A stretch of DNA of 64,000 nucleotides from Pseudomonas azotoformans (GTDB lineage Bacteria > Pseudomonadota > Gammaproteobacteria > Pseudomonadales > Pseudomonadaceae): positions 1,674,001-1,738,000 of the forward strand of contig NZ_LT629702.1 in the NCBI RefSeq assembly GCF_900103345.1, given 5' to 3'. This document shows positions 26,110 through 32,872 of this stretch, piece after piece. The translations under genes and the position numbers were made by a program. The notes under the pieces were generated by a model, which had not been told where the DNA came from, ran no database searches, and worked only from the letters and a program-made list of their open reading frames with translations. Numbering within the stretch: the stretch's first letter is position 1; each line of letters begins with the position of its first letter.

Positions 26110-26537
26110 AGCATTTCCAAGAGTCCCTCCGGCCACACCGTTTCTTCTGTTGTTCGAAGTTCAGCGGCGGACCACCAGCGATGGTCGGCCATCACCTGTG
26201 TCTCATGCACAGTCCATTCGGCTTTTGACAGCGCCTCATTGGGCGCCTGAACCACAAAATACTGTTCGATGGCCAACACTGTTTCGCCACAGGGCAACAT
26301 CAACGTCACGCGGCGATCCCCTACAGGCGCTGCAACGGCCTCTACCTCTATGCCGGTTTCTTCGCGCAGCTCACGTATCGCAGCCGCCTCGAAGGTTTCT
26401 CCGGCCTCAACACCTCCGCCCGGGGTCGCCCAGTAATTTTGCCCGGCCAGTGCCCCGTCTTTATGTACGAATCTGAACAGCAGCACTGCGTGTGAGGGGC
26501 TGATCACCAGTAGCCGTGCGGCCTTTCGCTCGCGCAT
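26085..26537 (-). CDS. NUDIX hydrolase
   Basis: 150 residues with a complete Nudix box: GGGVEAGETFEAAAIRELRE followed by ETGIEV, providing the Mg-binding Glu residues. The family hydrolyses nucleoside diphosphates linked to another moiety. The N-terminal strand pattern (KAARLLVISPSHAVLLFRF) is typical of stand-alone housekeeping-cleaning or RNA-decapping-like members, but the substrate cannot be told. ATG at 26537 within MRERK. Confidence 0.9.
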   Translation of the reverse strand: MRERKAARLLVISPSHAVLLFRFVHKDGALAGQNYWATPGGGVEAGETFEAAAIRELREETGIEVEAVAAPVGDRRVTLMLPCGETVLAIEQYFVVQAPNEALSKAEWTVHETQVMADHRWWSAAELRTTEETVWPEGLLEMLQDAGVSP

Positions 26538-26593
26538 TATTTTATGCCTTCCTTGAAACGTGGGTTTGATTACGCTATCGCGGGCTGACCGCG

Positions 26594-27025
26594 TCAGGCG
26601 TTCAAGCGTTGTGCGATGGCCTTACGCAGCTCCCCATGCGGGTCTTCTGCGTAAGGCAGCGCATTCTTCCAATCATAAAACCACACTGGCATCCGGCGTT
26701 TATCATCCGGTTCCGAGGCGTAGCGCGGGAACAAATGGCAGTGCAGTTCCGGCTCCGAATTGCCCAGGATCTCGTAGTTCATGCGCAGTGCACCGGTGGC
26801 CTGCAACACCGCGTCGCCCAGGCGCGCCATGTCCAGCAGGTAGAGGGTACGCGCCTCGGTATCCAGGTCATTGAGGCTGGCAACCACCGGGTCCGGCAAC
26901 AACAGGCAGTAACCGGGCAGGAACTGCACATCGCCCATCACCGCCCAGCCCGAGGCCATGCGGCAGATGACCTTGTCGTTGGTGCCGTTGCGGGCCTGTG
27001 CTACGCGTTCGGTGATAAGCGCCAT
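26594..27025 (-). CDS. HIT-family protein
   Basis: 143 residues. NEPELHCHLFPRY-like sequence (SEPELHCHLFPRY) replaces the canonical HxHxHxx motif of histidine-triad nucleotide hydrolases: two His remain, with Phe in the third place. The N-terminal CRMASGWAVMGDVQFLPGYC and LLLPDPVVASLNDL fit the HIT fold. Either a diverged nucleotide-binding member or one with altered catalysis. ATG 27025 starts the conserved part. Confidence 0.78.
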   Translation of the reverse strand: MALITERVAQARNGTNDKVICRMASGWAVMGDVQFLPGYCLLLPDPVVASLNDLDTEARTLYLLDMARLGDAVLQATGALRMNYEILGNSEPELHCHLFPRYASEPDDKRRMPVWFYDWKNALPYAEDPHGELRKAIAQRLNA

Positions 27026-27126
27026 GCAAAATCCTTGGTCGAGATGAGGTCCAGGCGGCATCTTAACGCGACCTCAAGCCCTGGAATCAACCCATGCGCA
27101 TGGCCTGCATACCGCGACCCGCAACA

Positions 27127-28626
27127 TCAGCCGTGGGCGCTCTGCAAAACCCGCTGAAGGTACGCGTCCAGCACATCGATATTGGCTGACGAAACTATCG
27201 CGCCGATGTACCCATCAGGCCGCACCAGCACCCACTCGCCAATCGCCAGTTGGTAGGCACGTTGAAACTGACCCTGATGGTCAATCACGTCCCCCTCCGG
27301 TCCAACGATATGGACCTGCACGCCCAGCCGAGCCGGCACTGAATCACGCGTTGCGCCATACCCCAGCAGCGTCCAGTGCGTACCTCTGAACAGATGGAAC
27401 AGCCACAACGCCTGCCCGGCGGCACCTCGCAGCAGCGCGTCCGGCGCGCGGTCGCCCGCTGCAATGCCGCTACGCACGAGGTGCTGCAACGCCAGTGAGG
27501 ACTCGGGGTAGCCGATGTCCAGTTGGTGCACTTCCCTGCCCCGTCGCAGTTCGCCGTGCTGCATTTCGCCCAGCAGTCTGGTGGACAAACCGAGCACGGA
27601 GGCAGCCACCGGCCGGCGCTCTTCTTCATAGGTATCGAGTAAAGCCTCAGGTGCGCCCTGCACCACCGCCGCCAGCTTCCAGCCGAGGTTGTAGGCGTCC
27701 TGCACACTGGTGTTGAGGCCCTGGCCACCGGTGGGCGGGTGGATATGCGCGGCGTCGCCCACCAGCAGCACCCGGCCCCGGCGGTAGTGATCGGCCAGGC
27801 GTGCATTCATGGTGTAGGCCGATGACCAGCTCACGCTGTGCATCTGGATATCGGCGCGCCCGGTGCGTTCGGCGATCAGTGCAGTGAGCCCTTCGGCGCT
27901 GAAGTCGATGTCGCCATCGGCCGGGATCGGCCCCTGAAGCTGGAACAGGTCGGTGCCGGCCAGCGGGCAGATCGCAATCTGGCGTTGCATATCCCCTTCG
28001 CCAAAGCGGTGCCACGCCTCACGCGTCAGGCCGGTAAGCACCCCATCCGCCACCAGCGCACGCACACCCAGGGTCTTGCCGGGGAAGCCGATAGCCAGCG
28101 CATGCCGGACGAAGCTGCGACCGCCATCGGCCCCCACCAGCCAGCGTGCACGCAGGCTCGCGTCGCCGCCCTTGCCGGCCAGCCTCGCGGTGACGCCGTC
28201 GGCGTCCTGTTCGAAGCCGACCAGCTCACAACCGAACTCAGGCCGGTGGCCCAGCTCAAGCAGGCGCTCGCGCATCACCTGTTCCGTCAGAAACTGCGGC
28301 ACCATCAAAGGATGTTGGTAGGGCTCGGCCGGTGTCGGCGCCTTGGATGCGGTGAATTCGGCATCGCTGTAGCTGCCGTCGTCGCGGTAGCGCCGGTCAG
28401 TCGGATAGACTCCACCCACCGCCATCAAACGGTCGAGAATCCCCAGGTCTTCGAAGACCTCCTGGGACCTGGGCTGGATGCCCTTGCCACGCGAGCCATG
28501 GAAAGGCCGGGGATTTTTTTCGATCAGGCAAAAGGTGATGCCCCTTCTCGCCAGGTCGATCGCCAAGGTCAGGCCGGCGGCACCGGCACCACAAATCAGT
28601 ACATCGACAGCCGATTGCGCTTTCAT
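27127..28626 (-). CDS. FAD-dependent aromatic monooxygenase (PHBH-fold, TfdB/PheA type)
   Basis: 499 residues. VLICGAGAAGLTLAIDLARR binds FAD, WLVGADGGRSFVR is the DG motif at about 165, and VLLVGDAAHIHPPTGGQGLN is the GD motif at about 290. A thioredoxin-like C-terminal domain follows. Such class A flavoprotein monooxygenases hydroxylate phenols or polyketide-like aromatics using NAD(P)H. It faces a MarR gene, and one of two matching palindromes lies 13 bp upstream of its start, so it is very likely that regulator's target. Confidence 0.9.
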   Translation of the reverse strand: MKAQSAVDVLICGAGAAGLTLAIDLARRGITFCLIEKNPRPFHGSRGKGIQPRSQEVFEDLGILDRLMAVGGVYPTDRRYRDDGSYSDAEFTASKAPTPAEPYQHPLMVPQFLTEQVMRERLLELGHRPEFGCELVGFEQDADGVTARLAGKGGDASLRARWLVGADGGRSFVRHALAIGFPGKTLGVRALVADGVLTGLTREAWHRFGEGDMQRQIAICPLAGTDLFQLQGPIPADGDIDFSAEGLTALIAERTGRADIQMHSVSWSSAYTMNARLADHYRRGRVLLVGDAAHIHPPTGGQGLNTSVQDAYNLGWKLAAVVQGAPEALLDTYEEERRPVAASVLGLSTRLLGEMQHGELRRGREVHQLDIGYPESSLALQHLVRSGIAAGDRAPDALLRGAAGQALWLFHLFRGTHWTLLGYGATRDSVPARLGVQVHIVGPEGDVIDHQGQFQRAYQLAIGEWVLVRPDGYIGAIVSSANIDVLDAYLQRVLQSAHG

Positions 28627-28638
28627 ACTGGATCACCT

Positions 28639-28659
28639 ATATGTGCAATACGCACATAT
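28639..28659. promoter_or_regulatory. MarR-type operator 1 (ATATGTGC-N5-GCACATAT)
   Basis: A perfect 8-bp inverted repeat with a 5-bp spacer lies in the 50-bp gap between the monooxygenase start (28626) and the MarR start (28677). A second site of the same design (ATGTGC-N5-GCACAT) is centred 49 bp away, just inside the MarR coding region. Confidence 0.85.
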
Positions 28660-28676
28660 TAAGAGAGGCGAACACC

Positions 28677-29174
28677 GTGTCAATTAAAAATGTGCAAAGT
28701 GCACATATATCCGCCCAGCTGCGTGACCTGCATGGCTCGCTGGTTGAAATCGTCGGGGTGATGAACCGCCCGCAACGCGACGAGGCAATGGTGCGCGAGG
28801 CCGGGATTTCCCTGGACCGCGCCCTGTTTCCGTTGCTGGTGCTGGTGGAGCGCCTGGGGCCAATTGGCGTGGTTGAACTGGCCGACCGCGTGGGCCGCGA
28901 CTACACCACCGTAAGTCGCCAGGTGGCGAAGCTGGAAAGCCTCGGCCTGGTCCTACGCCAGGCAAGCGCACTCGACCGGCGCGTGCGCGAGTCGGTGATC
29001 ACCGAGAAAGGCAAGGCCATGACCGACCGCGTCGATGACGCGCGGGAGAGGATCGGCGTGTCGATCTTCTCCACCTGGGAGGAAGGCGATTTCGACAATC
29101 TGGTGCGGTTGATGCGCAAGTTTGCCGAGGATATCAAGGAGGACTCCGTGCGTGCGACGAACGGGATTTCCTGA
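28677..29174 (+). CDS. MarR-family transcriptional regulator
   Basis: 165 residues from GTG 28677, which has AGAGAGG nearby; an ATG at 28641 would place the start inside operator 1 and is rejected. The winged helix reads GPIGVVELADRVGRDYTTVS RQVAKLESLGLV, with the wing ASALDRRVRESVIT and EKG. It probably represses the divergent monooxygenase and itself, releasing DNA upon binding an aromatic ligand (inference from family). Both operators flank its start codon. Confidence 0.88.
   Translation: MSIKNVQSAHISAQLRDLHGSLVEIVGVMNRPQRDEAMVREAGISLDRALFPLLVLVERLGPIGVVELADRVGRDYTTVSRQVAKLESLGLVLRQASALDRRVRESVITEKGKAMTDRVDDARERIGVSIFSTWEEGDFDNLVRLMRKFAEDIKEDSVRATNGIS
28690..28706. promoter_or_regulatory. 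MarR-type operator 2 inside the regulator's coding start
   Basis: ATGTGC-AAAGT-GCACAT repeats the arm sequence and 5-bp spacer of operator 1. It covers codons 5-10 of the MarR gene, so binding would block initiation or early elongation and autoregulate the gene. Confidence 0.8.
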
Positions 29175-29228
29175 GGCCATCCACTTTTTCCCGGGGCTGG
29201 TGAGGCTTTCTGAGGTGAACGGGCTGAC

Positions 29229-29364
29229 TGTGGCGAGCGGGCTTGCCCCGCGTTGGGGCGCGAAGCGGCCCCCCTCTCAGGGCCAAATCGCTGTTTCAGG
29301 TAGACCGAGGTGTTGGGATTGGGGCTGCTGCGCAGCCCAACGCGGGGCAAGCCCGCTCACCACA
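29229..29364. repeat. Long inverted repeat, REP-like family B copy 2
   Basis: Arms at 29229-29272 and 29321-29364 are inverted copies built on GAGCGGGCTTGCCCCGCG; the right arm is nearly identical to that of copy 1 (14422-14465), while the left arm has several changes. A partial extra unit (CAAGCCCGCTTGCCACAGG) follows. It occupies most of the gap between the MarR and nirD genes, whose 3' ends converge. Confidence 0.88.
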
Positions 29365-29417
29365 ACAAGCCCGCTTGCCACAGGAATTCGACTCACCACA
29401 AACACCCGTGCACGGCA

Positions 29418-29780
29418 TCAATCCAACGCCAACTCCACCACCCCGCCGTTCAACCGCACCGGCCACACCCGTAACCGCTGCTCCGACATCTCCAGGCACT
29501 GCCCATCCTCCAGCCGGTAATGCTGCTTGTAGATCGGCGCCGCCACCACCAGCTCACCCTTGATGCTGCCGATCAAACCGCGACCGATCACATTCGCCCC
29601 GGACTCCGGGTCATGATTGTCGATGGCATACAGCGTCTGCACCTGCGCGCCCGGCAGGTAGAACAGCGCGACTTGCGCGCCGTCCAGCCACACCACCACG
29701 CCGGAGTCGCGCACCAGGTCTTGCTCGCGGCACACCTGCGTCCAGGTGGCCAGGTGGCGTTGGGTATTGGCTTGGTTCAT
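29418..29780 (-). CDS. nirD: Assimilatory nitrite reductase small subunit NirD
   Basis: 120 residues of a Rieske-like NirD fold: WTQVCREQDLVRDSGVVVWL, then LYAIDNHDPESGANVIGRGL and the IKGELVVAAPIYKQHYRLED segment. As in other NirD proteins the Rieske Cys/His ligands are absent (DNHDP and PIYKQHY stand at the two ligand sites). It pairs with NirB in the cytoplasmic NAD(P)H nitrite reductase that makes ammonium. The ATG overlaps the nirB stop (ATGA). Confidence 0.94.
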   Translation of the reverse strand: MNQANTQRHLATWTQVCREQDLVRDSGVVVWLDGAQVALFYLPGAQVQTLYAIDNHDPESGANVIGRGLIGSIKGELVVAAPIYKQHYRLEDGQCLEMSEQRLRVWPVRLNGGVVELALD

Positions 29781-32320
29781 CAGGCAATCTCCTCGGTGAC
29801 GGCAATCAGGTTGAGTTCAGCAGCCATGATCGGCCGGCGCTGGCCACGTTCCTGGACAAAGTGGATGTCCGGGTCGGGGCGTTTGTCGTTGACGAAGGTG
29901 CGGAAGCGCTTGAGTTTTTCCGGGTCCTTGAGGGCGTTGGCCCACTCGCATTCGTAGCGGTCGACCACCAGTTGCATCTGCGCTTCGAGTTCGGCGCCCA
30001 GGCCCAGGCTGTCGTGCTGGATCACGTCCTTGAGGAAATCCAGGCCGCCTTCCAGGCTCTCGCGCCACACCGAGGTGCGCTGCAGCTTGTCGGCGGTGCG
30101 GATGTAGAACATCAGGAAGCGGTCGATGTAGCGGATCAGCGTGGCGTCATCCAGGTCGGTGGCAAACAGCTCGGCGTGGCGCGGACGCATGCCGCCGTTG
30201 CCGGCGATGTAGAGGTTCCAGCCCTTCTCGGTGGCGATCACGCCCACGTCCTTGCTCTGGGCTTCGGCGCACTCGCGGGTGCAGCCGGACACCGCAAACT
30301 TGAGCTTGTGCGGCGAACGCAGGCCCTTGTAGCGATCCTCGATCAGCAGCGCCATTTTCACGCTGTCCTGCACCCCGTAGCGGCACCAGGTGCTACCCAC
30401 GCAGGACTTCACCGTGCGCGTGGACTTGCCATACGCATGCCCGGTCTCGAAACCCGCCGCGATCAACTCGCCCCAGATATCCGGCAACTCGTGAAGCTGT
30501 GCACCGAACAAGTCAATGCGCTGGCCGCCGGTGATCTTGGTGTAGAGGTCATATTTCTTCGCCACTTCACCGATCACGATGAGTTTTTCTGCGGTGATCT
30601 CGCCGCCTGGAATACGCGGCACCACCGAGTAGGTGCCGTTCTTCTGCATGTTGGCCATGAATGTATCGTTGGTGTCCTGCAATGGCACCAGGGAGGCGTC
30701 CATGATCGGCTGGTTCCAGCACGACGCCAGGATCGAACCCACCGCCGGCTTGCACACGTCGCAACCGGTATGGCCACGGCCATGTTTGGTCAGTAGTTCG
30801 TCGAAGGTGATGATGCCTTCCACCCGCACCAGCGCGTACAGCTCCTGGCGGGTGTAGGCGAAGTGTTCGCACAGGCTCTTGTCCACACTCCCGCCACGCG
30901 CAATCAGTTCATGTTCGAACACCTGCTTGAGCAACCCGGCGCAGCCACCGCAACCGGTGCAGGCCTTGGTCTGGGACTTGAGCAGGCCGAGGTCGCTGCA
31001 ACCGCCGTCGATGGCCGAGCAGATCGCGCCTTTAGTCACGTTATGGCAAGAGCACACAGTAGCCGACTCCGGCAGCGCACCGGGGCCGAGGGTGGGTGTG
31101 CCGCTGGAGGATGGCAGGATCAGGCTGGCCGGTTCGGACGGCAGTGCGATGCCGTTCTGCATGTATTGCAGCAGGGTGTCGTAGTAGCTATTGTCGCCCA
31201 CCAGCACCGCACCGATCACCTGCTTGCCCGAAGCATCCACCACCAGGCGGCGGTAGCTCGCGCTGGCCTCGTCGATGAATTGATAGCTGCGCGCGCCAGG
31301 CGTGTGGGCATGGGCATCGCCGATGGAACCTACGTCCACGCCAAGCAACTTGAGCTTGGTCGACATGTCGGCGCCCACAAACGGCTCGGCGGTTTGCGCG
31401 CAGAGCAGCGCGGCGACGCCCCGAGCCATCTGGTAGCCCGGCGCGACCAGGCCAAACAGGCTGCCGTTCCAGGAAGCGCATTCGCCAATCGCGTAGATAT
31501 TCGGGTCGCAGCTCAGGCATTCGTCGTTGATCACCACGCCGCCACGCGGGCCGATGTCCAGGCCGGCCTGGCGGGCCAGTGCGTCCTGGGCGCGGATGCC
31601 GGCGGAGAACACGACCAGGTCGGCTTCGAGGAATTCGTCATTGGCAAAGTTCATGCGGTAGCGGTACTGCTCGCCGGCGCTGATCGACTGGGTCGCACGG
31701 GACAAATGCACGCCCACGCCCAGCCGCTCGATCTGCGCCTTGAGCGCCAGGCCGCCGAAGTCATCCAGTTGCACCGGCATCAAGCGCGGCGCGAATTCCA
31801 CCACGTGGGCTTCAAGGCCCAGGCTTTTCAGCGCGTTGGCGGCTTCCAGGCCCAGCAGGCCACCGCCCACCACCACGCCGCGTCGGGCATTGGCGGCGGC
31901 CTTGCGGATCGCATCCAGGTCTTCCAGGGTGCGATACACCAGGCGCGAGTCGCCCTCGGCGCCTTCGATTGGCGGCACGAACGGATAGGAGCCGGTGGCC
32001 AGCACCAGCTTGTCGTAGGGCACGCAGCCGTTGGCGGTGATCACCTCACAGCGGGCGCGGTCGATCTCCAGCACCGGCACGCCCAGGTGCAGGGTCACCC
32101 CCGGCGTCTGGTATAGCGCAGCGTCCGACAGCGCCAGCGACTCGGCATCGCGCCCGGTGAAATACTCGGACAGATGCACCCGGTCATAGGCGCGCATCGG
32201 CTCCTCGCTGAACACATGCAAACGGTAGTGATCCAGCGCGCCGCGTTCGATCAGTTGCGCCACACAGTGGTGGCCGACCATGCCATTGCCGACGACGATC
32301 AGGGTTTTGAGACTGTTCAT
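29780..32320 (-). CDS. nirB: Assimilatory nitrite reductase large subunit NirB
   Basis: 846 residues. Residues 1-~400 are an FAD/NAD(P)H pyridine-nucleotide oxidoreductase (LIVVGNGMVGHHC). A BFD-like [2Fe-2S] domain at about 423-465 has the pattern CSCHN...CTGCGGC. The sirohaem/[4Fe-4S] reductase domain has Cys at SCVGSTWCRYG (about 640) and SGCTRECAE (about 677). It reduces nitrite to ammonium in the cytoplasm. ATG 32320 is preferred to one 9 bp upstream as it starts MNSLKTLIVVGN. Its leader carries a sigma-54 promoter, two hexaloop hairpins and a terminator. Confidence 0.96.
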   Translation of the reverse strand: MNSLKTLIVVGNGMVGHHCVAQLIERGALDHYRLHVFSEEPMRAYDRVHLSEYFTGRDAESLALSDAALYQTPGVTLHLGVPVLEIDRARCEVITANGCVPYDKLVLATGSYPFVPPIEGAEGDSRLVYRTLEDLDAIRKAAANARRGVVVGGGLLGLEAANALKSLGLEAHVVEFAPRLMPVQLDDFGGLALKAQIERLGVGVHLSRATQSISAGEQYRYRMNFANDEFLEADLVVFSAGIRAQDALARQAGLDIGPRGGVVINDECLSCDPNIYAIGECASWNGSLFGLVAPGYQMARGVAALLCAQTAEPFVGADMSTKLKLLGVDVGSIGDAHAHTPGARSYQFIDEASASYRRLVVDASGKQVIGAVLVGDNSYYDTLLQYMQNGIALPSEPASLILPSSSGTPTLGPGALPESATVCSCHNVTKGAICSAIDGGCSDLGLLKSQTKACTGCGGCAGLLKQVFEHELIARGGSVDKSLCEHFAYTRQELYALVRVEGIITFDELLTKHGRGHTGCDVCKPAVGSILASCWNQPIMDASLVPLQDTNDTFMANMQKNGTYSVVPRIPGGEITAEKLIVIGEVAKKYDLYTKITGGQRIDLFGAQLHELPDIWGELIAAGFETGHAYGKSTRTVKSCVGSTWCRYGVQDSVKMALLIEDRYKGLRSPHKLKFAVSGCTRECAEAQSKDVGVIATEKGWNLYIAGNGGMRPRHAELFATDLDDATLIRYIDRFLMFYIRTADKLQRTSVWRESLEGGLDFLKDVIQHDSLGLGAELEAQMQLVVDRYECEWANALKDPEKLKRFRTFVNDKRPDPDIHFVQERGQRRPIMAAELNLIAVTEEIA

Positions 32321-32358
32321 ATAAATCACCTGACAAAGCTCATCACGGTTTAAAAAGC

Positions 32359-32395
32359 AAAAAAAAAACGCCTGAAACCTTGCGGTTCCAGGCGT
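32359..32395 (-). terminator. Intrinsic terminator in the nirBD leader (attenuator)
   Basis: On the minus strand ACGCCTGGAACC pairs with GGTTTCAGGCGT: 12 bp including one G-U, capped by GCAA and followed by ten Ts. It lies between the sigma-54 promoter and nirB, so transcripts end here unless antitermination occurs. Its 5' arm is shared with ANTAR hairpin P2. Confidence 0.93.
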
Positions 32396-32404
32396 CTTTG
32401 CCTG
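32389..32404 (-). promoter_or_regulatory. ANTAR-target hairpin P2 of the nirBD leader
   Basis: CAGGC-AAAGAC-GCCTG on the minus strand: a 5-bp stem with a hexaloop having A at position 1 and G at position 4, the signature recognised by ANTAR-domain proteins. The right half is also the 5' arm of the terminator, so the two structures are mutually exclusive. Confidence 0.82.
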
Positions 32405-32462
32405 TTCTTGTGCGGGTTTGGATCAGGCGACTGCGCCGGATTCACCGCTATTGCCCTGGTTG

Positions 32463-32480
32463 TCGATCGTCGTTGACCGA
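32463..32480 (-). promoter_or_regulatory. ANTAR-target hairpin P1 of the nirBD leader
   Basis: TCGGTC-AACGAC-GATCGA on the minus strand: 6-bp stem (one G-U) with a hexaloop A1...G4. It starts about 9 nt after the predicted transcription start. A GGCG-CAGT-CGCC hairpin in the 58-nt linker could bring P1 close to P2. Confidence 0.78.
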
Positions 32481-32498
32481 GGTGGGTTGCAGGGGGGC

Positions 32499-32516
32499 TT
32501 GCAGGGTCTGTGCCAA
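32499..32516 (-). promoter_or_regulatory. Sigma-54 promoter of nirBD
   Basis: Minus-strand TTGGCACAGACCCTGCAA matches TGGCAC-N5-TTGC, with GG and GC separated by 10 nt. Expected start near 32489. A weak NtrC-like dyad (GCACCA..., 32581-32595) lies about 80 bp upstream. Fits nitrogen-limitation control through RpoN/NtrC. Confidence 0.85.
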
Positions 32517-32618
32517 GCCTCTGATAGCCCACTGCGGAGGTCCCGGACGCTCGTCAACTGCGCAAACACCCCCGCTCAGCGCCTCCAACTGGTGCGCCAC
32601 GCTTCATAAACGTGCACA

Positions 32619-32728
32619 CCCTCTGTAGGAGCGAGCTTGCTCGCGAAAAACGCAAGAACACCGCATACCGCCAGGCGCCCCGCGTCATCGTTGACGATTC
32701 TCGCGAGCAAGCTCGCTCCTACAGAGGG
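32619..32728. repeat. REPIN, family A copy 2, between the two sigma-54 promoters
   Basis: Perfect 28-bp arms (32619-32646 and 32701-32728) on GTAGGAGCGAGCTTGCTCGCGA. The 54-nt loop, read in reverse complement, is clearly homologous to that of the REPIN at 10218-10327 (shared CAACGATGACGCGGGGC and TGTTCTTG blocks). It separates the nirBD and nitrate-reductase promoters. Confidence 0.93.
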
Positions 32729-32739
32729 CCGGTGCAGAA

Positions 32740-32757
32740 CTGGCGCGTGGCTTGCTA
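32740..32757 (+). promoter_or_regulatory. Sigma-54 promoter of the nitrate reductase gene
   Basis: CTGGCGCGTGGCTTGCTA fits TGGCRCG-N4-TTGC with GG and GC 10 nt apart. Expected start near 32767, six bases before hairpin P1. It is divergent from the nirBD promoter, 223 bp away, with a REPIN between. Confidence 0.87.
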
Positions 32758-32772
32758 GGGATACGCCAACCA

Positions 32773-32792
32773 GGCAGTCAACGCAGACTGCC
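32773..32792 (+). promoter_or_regulatory. ANTAR-target hairpin P1 of the nitrate reductase leader
   Basis: GGCAGTC-AACGCA-GACTGCC: perfect 7-bp stem and a hexaloop with A1 and G4. Only 4 nt separate it from P2. Confidence 0.86.
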
Positions 32793-32796
32793 CTCT

Positions 32797-32814
32797 CACG
32801 ACAAAGGCGCCGTG
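32797..32814 (+). promoter_or_regulatory. ANTAR-target hairpin P2 of the nitrate reductase leader
   Basis: CACGAC-AAAGGC-GCCGTG: 6-bp stem with one A-C mismatch and a hexaloop with A1 and G4. It overlaps the 5' arm of the downstream terminator, as P2 of the nirBD leader does. Confidence 0.78.
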
Positions 32815-32855
32815 TAACCCCCGTTCTGAACGGAGGGTTACAAGGCGCCTTTTTT
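32804..32855 (+). terminator. Intrinsic terminator in the nitrate reductase leader (attenuator)
   Basis: AAGGCGCC pairs with GGCGCCTT, and the stem continues through TGTAACCC / GGGTTACA and CCGTT / AACGG, interrupted by one mismatch and one bulged A; more than 20 bp. A run of Ts follows (32850-32855). It sits 17 bp before the start codon and would abort transcription unless P1/P2 are stabilised. Confidence 0.93.
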
Positions 32856-32872
32856 GTTTATACGGGTTTCAG

